Shown here one piece after another: positions 54,241-62,991 of a DNA stretch of 64,000 nt; within the stretch, counting starts at the first letter, position 1; each line of letters opens with the position of its first letter. Origin of the DNA: an uncultured Winogradskyella sp. (GTDB lineage: Bacteria > Bacteroidota > Bacteroidia > Flavobacteriales > Flavobacteriaceae). Under the pieces are notes generated by a model. That model did not search any database. It was not told where the DNA came from and saw nothing but the letters and a program-made list of their open reading frames with translations. The stretch lies in contig NZ_CANMXL010000003.1 of NCBI RefSeq assembly GCF_947501905.1, forward strand, positions 186,001-250,000, read 5' to 3'. The position numbers and the translations under genes are program-made.

Positions 54241-55575
54241 TTAAGGGTTTTGAGCAAGCGGTCTAAATGTTTTCCTGAATTTTATGATTAATGGTATACC
54301 TCTAGCAATTACCCACAAGGTAAAGGCTATAAAAATACCATAAAGTTTAAGCCCAATACTGTCTGTATAATATATAACAGGAATAAAAACTAATAATGTT
54401 GAAAAAAGCAGTAGATTTCTTAAGTATTTCATCTTTCCTAAACCCTTAAAAACACCATCGAATATAAATGCTAATGCGCATAAGGGTTGCATTAGAAGCA
54501 CAATCCAAAACACATCATAAAAAGCAGTTAACACCTCAGAATCACTGGAAAAAATACGACCTATAGGATAATAAAATACAGCTCCAATAGACGCCATAAT
54601 TAAACCAACTACAATACCATATTTTATTAATTTATCACTTAAACTTATAAGATTTTTGTAATCTTTTGCTCCTAATAATTTCCCGGATAAAATATTACCC
54701 GCACTTGCATATCCATCAATTAAAAAGGCACCCAAAAACCAAAGATTTATAGCAATAGTATATGCTGCGATATAAGTAGGACCATAAGATGTAGCAAAAC
54801 TAGTCCCATAGTATAAAGCAACGTTTAAGGCAATGGTTCTTATAAATAGATTAAGAATCATTAATGCAAATCGTTTTATTTCTGCATTAAAAGGGAAACG
54901 AATTAATAATGGGATGTCAGTCTTTTTCAAAATGTAGAATGCAGACAAACCCGCCATGAGCATTTGCGCAATGACACTTGCATAAGCGGCACCTTTAATA
55001 TGCATTGCAGGAATGATGTCTGCTATGCCATAGACTAAAATAAAATCGAATATAATATTTGCCACCGTTCCAGAAATGGCAATAAGCATTGGATAATATG
55101 TGTTTTGAAGCCCTCTAAAAGTCCCGAAAACAGCAATTGTAAATAATGTGAATGGAAACCCCCAAACACGTATTTGATAATAATCTACACTAAAGTCAAG
55201 AATAGTATCTGACGCATTATAGAGCTTGAAAATTTGTGACGCGAAAGGATAAGTACAAGCAATAATAATTAAGCTCAAGGATGTTATAATAAATATCGCT
55301 TGAGCTGGTAAATTTTTAACTACATCAACATTTCCAGCACCTAAATATTGCGACACTATTGAGGAAATTGCACTTCTCGTTTGTCCTAAAACCCAAATAA
55401 GCATCGATAAAAATGTAGAAACAATACCAACAGCAGCTAAAGATTCAGTAGCGTTCAAAGACATATTGCCAATAATCGCAGCATCAGTTAATGAAAGGAT
55501 AGGTTCAGAGACACCAGAGATTAATGCTGGAATGGCTAGTTTATTAATATGTTTTAAAGAGATAATTTGACTCAC
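54241..55575 (-). CDS. MATE family efflux transporter
   Basis: The 444-residue protein has about 12 TM helices. The N terminus KHINKLAIPALISGVSEPILSLTDAAIIG and the repeat in the second half (GTVANIIFDFILVYG, then AYASVIAQM) fit the DinF/NorM-type MATE family. It exports cationic drugs or metabolites in exchange for Na+ or H+. Its start overlaps the GNAT stop by 4 nt. Confidence 0.9.
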   Translation of the reverse strand: MSQIISLKHINKLAIPALISGVSEPILSLTDAAIIGNMSLNATESLAAVGIVSTFLSMLIWVLGQTRSAISSIVSQYLGAGNVDVVKNLPAQAIFIITSLSLIIIACTYPFASQIFKLYNASDTILDFSVDYYQIRVWGFPFTLFTIAVFGTFRGLQNTYYPMLIAISGTVANIIFDFILVYGIADIIPAMHIKGAAYASVIAQMLMAGLSAFYILKKTDIPLLIRFPFNAEIKRFALMILNLFIRTIALNVALYYGTSFATSYGPTYIAAYTIAINLWFLGAFLIDGYASAGNILSGKLLGAKDYKNLISLSDKLIKYGIVVGLIMASIGAVFYYPIGRIFSSDSEVLTAFYDVFWIVLLMQPLCALAFIFDGVFKGLGKMKYLRNLLLFSTLLVFIPVIYYTDSIGLKLYGIFIAFTLWVIARGIPLIIKFRKTFRPLAQNP

Positions 55576-56072
55576 AAGACCTTTTCGTAACAGTAAAATG
55601 GATATTCACTTTGCTTAGGAAAATAAATATTGCCCAAGCGTTTATAATCACGAAGTTCGTAAAACTTTTGATTTCTCTTGTTCTGAGAGAAGGTGTCTAA
55701 TCTTATAGACGTATAGTTATTATCTATAGCGTAACGCTCCGCATAATCCATAAGGCTTTGTGCATAACCTTTGCTCTGATGGTCAGGATGAACACCTAAT
55801 CTATGAATATATATATTATTTTCATTTTGAGTTAACCACTTTATAGGTATATATTCTTTGTCCATATAAGTTGAAACAACTAAGGTTCCTGCAATTTTTT
55901 TATCTATTTCTAAAACATAAAGTTCCTCTCGTTTTACATCATTTACAAAAGCGTCCTTATTAGGATAATGTTCATTCCATTGATAAATGCCATTGGAAAT
56001 CATATGTTTAGCACATGCTTTAGTCATCTCCATAATGACTTCTATATCCATTAAAGTTCCTTTCCGAATCAT
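55572..56072 (-). CDS. GNAT family N-acetyltransferase
   Basis: This 166-residue protein has the acetyl-CoA binding segment IHRLGVHPDHQSKGYAQSLMDYAERYA (about 89-115) with the Q-x-x-G-x-A/G loop, and YELRDYKRLGNIYF at the end. Acceptor unknown. It is co-transcribed with the MATE gene (4-nt overlap) and divergent from the universal stress protein gene. Confidence 0.85.
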   Translation of the reverse strand: MIRKGTLMDIEVIMEMTKACAKHMISNGIYQWNEHYPNKDAFVNDVKREELYVLEIDKKIAGTLVVSTYMDKEYIPIKWLTQNENNIYIHRLGVHPDHQSKGYAQSLMDYAERYAIDNNYTSIRLDTFSQNKRNQKFYELRDYKRLGNIYFPKQSEYPFYCYEKVL

Positions 56073-56082
56073 TAATAATGTT

Positions 56083-56090
56083 TACTTTTG
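56083..56090 (+). promoter_or_regulatory. -7 promoter box (TAnnTTTG) for UspA gene
   Basis: TACTTTTG lies 18 nt before the ATG at 56109 and excludes the longer frame that begins at 56088, which would overlap the box. Confidence 0.6.
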
Positions 56091-56108
56091 TGGTTAAATT
56101 CTATAGTA

Positions 56109-56906
56109 ATGAAAAATATTCTAGTTCCTGTTGGGTCTTCAAAAAACGCAAAATGTCATTTACAATATGCTGTTGATTTTGCAAAAGCTTTTGGAGCCAA
56201 GGTATATGTTGTTCAAATATATAATGTTTATACCAAAGCTGGTACTATGATTAAGATAGATCATATATTAGAACGTGAGAGCCAAGCTTTTTTAGATGAA
56301 CATGTGGCATCAATAGATAAAAAGGGCGTTGAGGTCATTACTCGCGTTTTTAAAGGGAAGTTGGTTGATACTATTGAATCAGCTTGTAAAGCCTTAGAAA
56401 TTGACCTAATTGTTTTAGAGCCTCGAACAAACTCTATTAAAGAAGAAGTGTATTTAGGAAAAACATCAGGTAAAATTGTTAAACAAACAGAAATACCAGC
56501 CTTAATTGTTCCTGAATGTTATGAATACAAGCCTATTGTAAAAATGTTAATGGCTACTAAATCTGCAGCTGTTAAAAAAGAAGATGCTTTAAAGCCATTA
56601 ATAGCTATAAAGAATCAGTATAAGGCGATTGTTAATTTGCTATTGGTAAAAACACCTAATTATAACAAAGGCGATTTAGAGGTTAGCAAAGAATTGGCGG
56701 CTATTATAACAAACACGACTAAAGCAAATGCTCAGACCACGTTTCAAGCGGTGTTAGAACATTACCAAGACCATAATCCAGATTTATTATGTGTTGTAAG
56801 GCGCAAAAGAGGATTCTTCCAAAAGTTATGGGAAGACAATACTATTCTTAAAAAAGATTTTCATAGCACTACAATTCCTGTACTCGTTTTAAGTGGTTTA
56901 AAGTAA
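56109..56906 (+). CDS. Universal stress protein with two UspA-like domains
   Basis: I start at 56109 (265 residues, MKNILVPVGSSKNAKCHL) because a -7 box at 56083-56090 would overlap the longer 5' extension. The first UspA domain (1-136) carries the ATP-loop-like G-K-T-S-G (YLGKTSGKIVKQTEIPALIVPE). The second (about 140-265) is degenerate, ending FHSTTIPVLVLSGLK. It is likely to respond to starvation or stress. It is followed directly by the tRNA-Ala-like gene. Confidence 0.85.
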   Translation: MKNILVPVGSSKNAKCHLQYAVDFAKAFGAKVYVVQIYNVYTKAGTMIKIDHILERESQAFLDEHVASIDKKGVEVITRVFKGKLVDTIESACKALEIDLIVLEPRTNSIKEEVYLGKTSGKIVKQTEIPALIVPECYEYKPIVKMLMATKSAAVKKEDALKPLIAIKNQYKAIVNLLLVKTPNYNKGDLEVSKELAAIITNTTKANAQTTFQAVLEHYQDHNPDLLCVVRRKRGFFQKLWEDNTILKKDFHSTTIPVLVLSGLK

Positions 56907-56912
56907 TTTTAC

Positions 56913-56986
56913 GGGGATGTAGCTCAGTTGGCTAGAGCGCTTGACTGGCAGCGTAGAGGTCATCGGTTCGACTCCGATATGCTCCA
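56913..56986 (+). tRNA. tRNA-Ala(GGC)-like gene with unpaired stems
   Basis: The 74-nt sequence has a good D arm (GCTC/GAGC), a perfect T arm (ATCGG/CCGAT) and the loop CTGGCAG with anticodon GGC. In the anticodon stem CTTGA faces CGTAG, so three of five pairs fail. In the acceptor stem GGGGATG faces ATGCTCC, so three of seven fail. The 3' half would pair perfectly with GGAGCAT and CTACG, as if it came from a different tRNA. I report it as a probable pseudo- or chimeric tRNA. Confidence 0.65.
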
Positions 56987-56997
56987 CCCTGAATAAC

Positions 56998-57026
56998 AAG
57001 GCTTTACAGAGATGTAAGGTCTTTTT
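56998..57026 (+). terminator. Terminator after tRNA-Ala-like gene
   Basis: An imperfect stem around TTACA gaga TGTAA, extended by AAGG/CCTT-like pairs, is followed by a T tract. It lies about 12 nt after the tRNA-like 3' end. Confidence 0.65.
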
Positions 57027-57063
57027 ATTTTTATGGTGGTGTAGTTTGGTGGTGCGTTTTGAG

Positions 57064-59568
57064 TTAAAAATATATACGAACGACCGCATTAGTAGTTAAG
57101 CCAAGAGAAAATCGTGAGAACTTATTTACTCCATCAACTGCATTGACTCTATAATAATCGTTGATAACATTTTGCCTGTTGGATATATTCCATACGGATG
57201 CACCAATTTCCGACCGAAAAGTGTTACTTATTTTGAATTTGTATATAGCAGAAGCATCAACTCTCATATAGTCAATTAATCTTTGACTATTACCTTCATC
57301 GAAATTTACGTCATCATCATTTATTTCATTGCCAACTAATGGAATAGTTGTTGGATTACCAGTTCTATAGTTCAATCCTGCTGAAATATTCCAAGATTTA
57401 TTACTAAACGTTGTACCTAAAGTAAAAGAATGTGTGATATCAAAGTTGCTTGGAAATTCAACATCTTCGAGTGCATCAAATGTATAAGTATTATCCATAT
57501 AAGAATAACTTAACCAGCTATTGAAATCGCCAAACGTTTTTCGACATAGGAACTCAAATCCATAGACTTCATAGCTACCTTTTTCCTTTGCGAATTCGTA
57601 TTTAGTTGTGAAGCTTTGACTTTGGGTAGTTATACCATTAATAGTTTTGTAATAACCTTTAGCATTCAAAAGCCAACCGCTATTCTTATACAAAATTCCG
57701 ACTGAACCTTGCTTACTCTGTAAAACAGGAATACTATCGTTATCTGTTAGCTGCCATCGTCTTTTTTCAATTCCTAAAAAGTCATTTTGGAAATTGACGA
57801 TTTGAGAAGTGCTTTGGTGTTTAAATTCTCCTTGTGCCTCAATTTCAAAATGTTCCCCTATTGATTTTCTAACACTTAATCTAGGTTCGATTATCAATTT
57901 TTCAAAGCGAGTTAAATAGTTTGCTCTTACACCACCTCTAATTGAAAAGTCATTATTAGGGTTTTTATACCAAGCTTGACCAAAGACTCCATGTTCTCTT
58001 AATATTTCTTCGTCACGCCTAACAAAACGAGGTAAGTCAATATCGTTTAGGTTAATGACTTCAGTTTCTGTGAATTGATAGCCAAGATTAAAACGCCATC
58101 TATTTTCTTCATATGTGTTATTCAATTGAATACTTGTTTCAGAAACAATGTTCTCTTGTAATTGAAGTTGATTGTTCAAGACATCTGCATTAAGAGCATC
58201 TAGTTTATATTCATTATCATAAATGTTAATGGTTGAGGTCAACTTCTCATTCCATTGTCTCTTATAGTGCAATCCAATTGCTAAAGTATTTTGAGAAATA
58301 TTACTCCTTCTTGTTTGCGAGGACCCATTTACATCAGCAGTTTCATTAAAGCCCAAGTTGTTGTTAATTAAAATAAAGTTCAACCTTATGTGGTCTTTAT
58401 CCGTTGGTTGATATAACCATCTTAAAGAAGCATCATAAAAATCAAACTCTTGGTTTGAATTGATGACATTAGCGACATTATTATCAGCTTCAGTTTCTTG
58501 AATTACTCTATCGAAATACACATCATAAGTAGGTGTCCTAACAAAATCATCTACTGATTTTCTGGATGCAATTTGAAGTGATGACTTATTACCTATAGGT
58601 ATGTTTGAAAATAGTTCTGCATTTAAAAAGTTTAGTCCAAAGACACCTTTAAATTTTGAATCAATTTGTTTGTCAGTTTGCATTTGAATCGTTCCCGAAA
58701 CACCATCTGTTAATGATACATCTGAGCCATTATTAATAACACTTGCAGTTTGAGTCATTAGAGGGTTAAAACTTGATATTAGACCAAAAAAGTGCCCTGT
58801 CTGATACATTTTTATATCATCCCAAAGCATCAAATTCTGGTCATTAGAGCCTCCTCTAATATTAATGTTTGAAACTGTTTCATCAACACTTAAAATACTT
58901 GGTAGTGCTTGAACAGTCTGCAAAACATCAGATTCAATAAGACCAGGTAACAAGCTGAACTTTTTATAATCAATGGATGTAGTCCAGTCTTGCCTTTTGT
59001 CAATTCCTCGAACCAGATATGTTTCAATGAGTACAGGAGCTATAACTTCTTGTTGCGCAAACATTACTATTGTTGAACAGGCTTCCAAGTTGAAATATTT
59101 TAATTGACGTTCTATGGTCTTAAATCCAATATGTCTAATGGTCAACACTTCATTCAAAGATTTCAATTCAATTTCAAAATAACCATTATCATCAGTCACA
59201 GCATAAGCAATCTTGCCCGTTACCGTAGCTGAAATGAGTGGATTTTGTGATTCAGAATCTCTAATATAACCGCATAACTGAATAGCTTTAGAAATAGTAT
59301 ATACCATATCACTAACCCTCTCAAAGATGAGGTTAGTTTGGTTTTCGAGATTCTTAATTTTAGCTGATAGTTTTAAATCTTTTGATACAGGCTCTACAAT
59401 GATATCTTTTAGAAGACTGCTTTCATAATTAAAAGTGATAGAGTGAGCTTGTGAAATTTCTTCAAGAACTTTAGAAATAGGCACACCCTGTTCAGAATTT
59501 TGTCCTAATGTTTGATATAGTGGAAAGGCACTTAATAATAGAAATATGTAAAATTTAGTTCTCCCCAT
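57064..59568 (-). CDS. STN-domain TonB-dependent receptor (FecA-like)
   Basis: The protein has 834 residues. A signal peptide (1-22) is followed by an STN/secretin-like signalling domain (about 28-95, VPISKVLEEISQAHSITFNYESSL). A carboxypeptidase-like regulatory domain (about 98-170), plug (about 205-320, with VSNINIRGGSNDQNLMLWDDIKMYQTGHFFG) and the beta-barrel follow. STN domains pass a ligand signal to FecR-type anti-sigma factors. Its 5' end overlaps fecR by 14 nt. The ligand is unknown. Confidence 0.9.
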   Translation of the reverse strand: MGRTKFYIFLLLSAFPLYQTLGQNSEQGVPISKVLEEISQAHSITFNYESSLLKDIIVEPVSKDLKLSAKIKNLENQTNLIFERVSDMVYTISKAIQLCGYIRDSESQNPLISATVTGKIAYAVTDDNGYFEIELKSLNEVLTIRHIGFKTIERQLKYFNLEACSTIVMFAQQEVIAPVLIETYLVRGIDKRQDWTTSIDYKKFSLLPGLIESDVLQTVQALPSILSVDETVSNINIRGGSNDQNLMLWDDIKMYQTGHFFGLISSFNPLMTQTASVINNGSDVSLTDGVSGTIQMQTDKQIDSKFKGVFGLNFLNAELFSNIPIGNKSSLQIASRKSVDDFVRTPTYDVYFDRVIQETEADNNVANVINSNQEFDFYDASLRWLYQPTDKDHIRLNFILINNNLGFNETADVNGSSQTRRSNISQNTLAIGLHYKRQWNEKLTSTINIYDNEYKLDALNADVLNNQLQLQENIVSETSIQLNNTYEENRWRFNLGYQFTETEVINLNDIDLPRFVRRDEEILREHGVFGQAWYKNPNNDFSIRGGVRANYLTRFEKLIIEPRLSVRKSIGEHFEIEAQGEFKHQSTSQIVNFQNDFLGIEKRRWQLTDNDSIPVLQSKQGSVGILYKNSGWLLNAKGYYKTINGITTQSQSFTTKYEFAKEKGSYEVYGFEFLCRKTFGDFNSWLSYSYMDNTYTFDALEDVEFPSNFDITHSFTLGTTFSNKSWNISAGLNYRTGNPTTIPLVGNEINDDDVNFDEGNSQRLIDYMRVDASAIYKFKISNTFRSEIGASVWNISNRQNVINDYYRVNAVDGVNKFSRFSLGLTTNAVVRIYF

Positions 59569-60457
59569 TCTTAATAATGACCGTATTATTGTTATCGATT
59601 TTATAGGCCAAATTAAAGGGGATAGAGATTGATTTTAGGGCGTTCTCTAGATTGTTGTGTTCAAAAGCACCTGTGAACTGAATATTCAAATCAGATGAGT
59701 ACTGAACTTTTATATTATATCGTTTTTCAAGTTCCTCGACTACATCTTTAAAGTAAACATTTTCAAAAACACTCATGTTTTTAAGCCAATAAGGTTCTGC
59801 AATAGCTATATTGGACTTAATACCTTTTCCTGAAGCCAAATTAAACTCTGTTCCAGCAGGTAGTTTAACTTGCTTATTATTGTATGCTACTTGTACTAAG
59901 CCTTCATAACAAGAGACTTTAAAAATACTATCTCTGGATAGAACATTAAACTCAGTACCAAGAACACTCACGATTCCAAATGGGGTATTAACATCAAATC
60001 GCCCACCTTTTTCTACATCAAAAAAAGCTTCTCCGTTTAAATCTAAAGCCCTGTTATCTTTCCATTTTGAACTATTATATTTTAACTCAGATAACTCGTT
60101 AAGATTTACTATTGAGTTGTCAGGTAAGGTAATTACTTCATTTTGAGCTAAATCTGTCTTAAAAGAGCTAATACGGTCTTTATTTATTAATGTAAAGAGA
60201 GCAAAGCCAACAATAAATATTGCGGCTAGGCTAGATGCAACTTTTATCCAATTGATAGAATTGTTGCTTTTGGAAACAAGTTTCTTATCTAACGAATCAA
60301 AGGAATCAACGGTGGCATTTACACTACCATTGAACCTCTGAGCTTCTTCAATAATCTCCTTATAGAGGTCAGCATCTTCCAACGCATTGAAATCCTGTAA
60401 CTCTGCTTCAGTCAGGTCGTTATTCAGCCATTTTATTATTAATTGTTCTTTGTCCAT
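59555..60457 (-). CDS. FecR-like anti-sigma factor
   Basis: This 300-residue protein has an N-terminal cytoplasmic anti-sigma part (1-70), one TM helix (about 75-91, SLAAIFIVGFALFTLIN) and a periplasmic FecR domain (about 105-200, with ITLPDNSIVNLNELSELKYN). The C-terminal segment (about 225-300) resembles the STN-like DUF4974 tail. It should hold the ECF sigma factor until the TonB receptor signals. It is preceded by the bipartite promoter element at 60475-60502. Confidence 0.88.
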   Translation of the reverse strand: MDKEQLIIKWLNNDLTEAELQDFNALEDADLYKEIIEEAQRFNGSVNATVDSFDSLDKKLVSKSNNSINWIKVASSLAAIFIVGFALFTLINKDRISSFKTDLAQNEVITLPDNSIVNLNELSELKYNSSKWKDNRALDLNGEAFFDVEKGGRFDVNTPFGIVSVLGTEFNVLSRDSIFKVSCYEGLVQVAYNNKQVKLPAGTEFNLASGKGIKSNIAIAEPYWLKNMSVFENVYFKDVVEELEKRYNIKVQYSSDLNIQFTGAFEHNNLENALKSISIPFNLAYKIDNNNTVIIKNGEN

Positions 60458-60474
60458 AACATACTGTTATATTT

Positions 60475-60502
60475 TTAAAACAACTTAAAATATAATTGTC
60501 CC
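60475..60502 (-). promoter_or_regulatory. Candidate ECF promoter element upstream of fecR
   Basis: On the minus strand GGGACAAT, a 10-nt spacer and GTTGTTTTAA occur 18 nt before the fecR ATG. The same element with identical spacing occurs before the lipoprotein gene at 61093. GGGAC and GTT blocks fit the -35 and -10 logic of ECF sigma factors. Confidence 0.7.
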
Positions 60503-60506
60503 ATAA

Positions 60507-61031
60507 TTATTTTCGCTTTAGTTCTTCAAGGCCATCTTTAAGTTTGTTCAAAGCTGCGTAAATTCTATGTTCAGCCACCTTTTTAGTAATACCCAAAATT
60601 TCAGCTACTTCTTTATGAGTTTTACCATCTACCTTACTTAAGAGGAATGCAACTCGTTCTTCTTCTTTTAATTCTGATAATGCACACTCAAATCGTTTTA
60701 GAAACTCTTTTTTACGTAGTACAAATTCAGGGGATTCATTAGTATAATCTTTTGGCTTTACCTGTTGGTATTTTAAAACTACCTTCTGATGTTTTACCTC
60801 ATTAAGCATCATGTTATTCGCTGTGGTATATAAATACGATTTGACAGCTTCTGGTTTTATTTTTGAACAGTTTTCCCAAAGTTTAATAAACGCTTCCTGT
60901 ACCTTGTCGGAAGGATTTAAAAGTTCTCCATACTTATACAACAAGATATTGCTTAACGACTGTGCATACTTCTCATATAATTTTGAGAAACGAATTTTAT
61001 CACATATATCTTGATGCAATGATTTTGGCAA
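60507..61031 (-). CDS. ECF-family RNA polymerase sigma factor
   Basis: This 174-residue protein has sigma region 2 (about 15-80, with KYGELLNPSDKVQEAFIKLWENC and SYLYTTANNMMLNEVKHQ). Region 4 (about 115-170) has LSKVDGKTHKEVAEILGITKKVAEHRIYAALNKL as helix-turn-helix. The start is a TTG codon because no ATG precedes the conserved SLHQDICDKI N terminus. It lies 49 nt before fecR and is divergent from the lipoprotein genes. Its partner anti-sigma factor should be the adjacent FecR. Confidence 0.88.
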   Translation of the reverse strand: MPKSLHQDICDKIRFSKLYEKYAQSLSNILLYKYGELLNPSDKVQEAFIKLWENCSKIKPEAVKSYLYTTANNMMLNEVKHQKVVLKYQQVKPKDYTNESPEFVLRKKEFLKRFECALSELKEEERVAFLLSKVDGKTHKEVAEILGITKKVAEHRIYAALNKLKDGLEELKRK

Positions 61032-61092
61032 GGAAAAGACGTTTTTTGATTTTACTAATGAAAGATAAATAAAAAAAAATCTATTTTTTCTT

Positions 61093-61120
61093 GGGACAAT
61101 TTTTTTGTCGGTTGTTTTAA
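61093..61120 (+). promoter_or_regulatory. Candidate ECF promoter element upstream of the lipoprotein genes
   Basis: GGGACAAT-N10-GTTGTTTTAA on the plus strand lies 61 nt before the ATG of the large lipoprotein. It matches the fecR element at 18 of 18 defined positions with the same spacer length. Confidence 0.7.
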
Positions 61121-61181
61121 GAATAAAGAACCTAGATTACGGTAAATCAAAAAACGAAATTGATTAATTAAAACATTTATT

Positions 61182-62966
61182 ATGAAAACTTTAAAACCAA
61201 TCTTATTATTAGTTCTTGGTGTTGTACTTACATTGACATCCTGTAGAACTGAAGACGATTTAGCGATTGACCCACCAACTGAAGAAACAATCGAAGCAAA
61301 TTCAACAGTAGCTAATTTAATGAGTAGAACTGCTTCTAATGATGGTTCTAGCGATAACATTATAGACAGTGCAAGTTGTTTAAGTGTTCAACTTCCAGTT
61401 ACGGTTACAGTAAACGGGATTGAACTTATTATAAATGACGAAGATGGTTATGAGGATATAGAAGACATTATTGATTTATTTGATGACGATGTAGATTCCG
61501 TTATCATCACATATCCAATTACAGTAATCCTAACAGATTTTTCAACTGTTGTTGTGAATTCAGATTCCGAATTAGCAGCTCTAGCAGCCAATTGTGTTGG
61601 TGAAAACGAAGATGATGACGATATTGAATGTATTGACTTTCAGTACCCTATAACGGCATCTGTTTTTGATGAGAATAATGATTTAATAAACACTATTACC
61701 ATCAACAATGACAATGACATGTATGATTTTATTGATGATTTAGATGAATTTGTAGCAGTAACAATCAACTTCCCTATTACCGTAATTTTTGCAGATGGTT
61801 CAACCCAAACCATCAACTCTATACAAGAACTTGAGAATGTCATTGAAACGGCAGATGACACTTGTGACGAAGATGATGATAACGATTTTGATGATGACGA
61901 TTGCGATAACTGTACAACCAATGATTTGGATACAGTTTTTGCTGACTGCCCTGAATGGACGGTTGACAAATTAGAACGAAATGATAATGACCTTGAAGAT
62001 ACTTATGTAGGTTATGTATTTGAGTTTAATAATGATGGAACAATATTAGTCACTCAAGGGTCAAATACTTTCAATGGAACATGGGAAGCTTCAGGTTCTG
62101 GCAACAATATATCAGTGACTATAAATGTTACGGGGTTAACGGATTTCAATGATACGTGGAACTTGCATGAAATAGAACAAGAAGCAGGAGAAGTAAAAGT
62201 TGATTTAAGGTTAGATGATGATAGGTTGCGTTTTGAAAGCGATTGTTCAAGTGGAGGAAGCATTGATGATTCAGCTTTAGTAAACGCACTTACTAACGGA
62301 GATTGGTACGTAACTTACTTCTTTGATGATACAGATGAAACTGCTGACTTTGCAGATTACACTTTCATTTTTGCATCTGATAATACAGCAACAGCAACCG
62401 ATATGTCTGGAACTACGAATGGTTCTTGGTCAACAACATCAGGAGATAATACTGAACTAGGGCTGAACTTAAACTTTGGTACAAGTATTCCGCTTGATGA
62501 AATAGCAGATGATTGGGATGTTCTTGAAGTAACAAACGATATTATTAGATTAAAAGATATTAGTGGTGGAGATGGCTCAGAAGACTTTTTGACCTTTGAG
62601 CGAACACCTTTTGACGGTGGCAATGGAAATGATGATTTAAATACAATTTTATCAGATGGATTATGGATTGTAGCGTCATACACTGAAGATACAAATGACC
62701 AAACCGCTAACTACACAGGTTATGAATTAGATTTTAATATGGATGGTACAGTTTCGGCTTCAAATGGTACAGATACTAATAATGGAACTTGGAATGTATT
62801 TAGTTCAGGTAATCAAATAGCTCTAAATTTTGGTACAGATATACCTTTCGATGAATTTAATGATGACGACTGGGATGTTATTTCAGTATCAGACACAGAA
62901 GTAACAATTCAAGATGTGAGTGGTGGAAATGGTGGAACTGACACATTAACCCTACAAAAAATATAA
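61182..62966 (+). CDS. Large acidic repeat lipoprotein
   Basis: This 594-residue lipoprotein has a signal ending TLTSC (Cys21). Two related domains follow: R1 about 65-138 (LPVTVTVNGIELIIND, then YPITVILTDFSTVVVNS) and R2 about 149-226 (YPITASVFDENND, then FPITVIFADGSTQTINS). An Asp-rich linker covers about 227-245. Three further repeats are seen at about 254-355, 365-475 and 485-594, each with a Trp early, a YxF-F-DGT segment, a GTW turn and a closing GG-D-LTFE/LTLQK motif. The repeats look like small beta-sandwich or lipocalin-like units. The protein is very acidic and may bind calcium. Function unknown; expression is likely under the adjacent sigma factor. Confidence 0.7.
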   Translation: MKTLKPILLLVLGVVLTLTSCRTEDDLAIDPPTEETIEANSTVANLMSRTASNDGSSDNIIDSASCLSVQLPVTVTVNGIELIINDEDGYEDIEDIIDLFDDDVDSVIITYPITVILTDFSTVVVNSDSELAALAANCVGENEDDDDIECIDFQYPITASVFDENNDLINTITINNDNDMYDFIDDLDEFVAVTINFPITVIFADGSTQTINSIQELENVIETADDTCDEDDDNDFDDDDCDNCTTNDLDTVFADCPEWTVDKLERNDNDLEDTYVGYVFEFNNDGTILVTQGSNTFNGTWEASGSGNNISVTINVTGLTDFNDTWNLHEIEQEAGEVKVDLRLDDDRLRFESDCSSGGSIDDSALVNALTNGDWYVTYFFDDTDETADFADYTFIFASDNTATATDMSGTTNGSWSTTSGDNTELGLNLNFGTSIPLDEIADDWDVLEVTNDIIRLKDISGGDGSEDFLTFERTPFDGGNGNDDLNTILSDGLWIVASYTEDTNDQTANYTGYELDFNMDGTVSASNGTDTNNGTWNVFSSGNQIALNFGTDIPFDEFNDDDWDVISVSDTEVTIQDVSGGNGGTDTLTLQKI

Positions 62967-62991
62967 TTTTAATCTATTTAAAACTATAATC

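Noticed and set aside
56898-57089. Minus-strand 63-residue reading frame with GVEPMTSTLPVKRSSQLSYIP
   Set aside because: It is the antisense translation of the tRNA-Ala-like gene, a well-known artefact type; it has no independent start signal.
56913-61031. Integrated mobile element anchored at the tRNA-Ala-like gene
   Set aside because: No integrase, transposase, relaxase or direct repeat of the tRNA 3' end was seen downstream; the neighbouring genes look like ordinary flavobacterial content.
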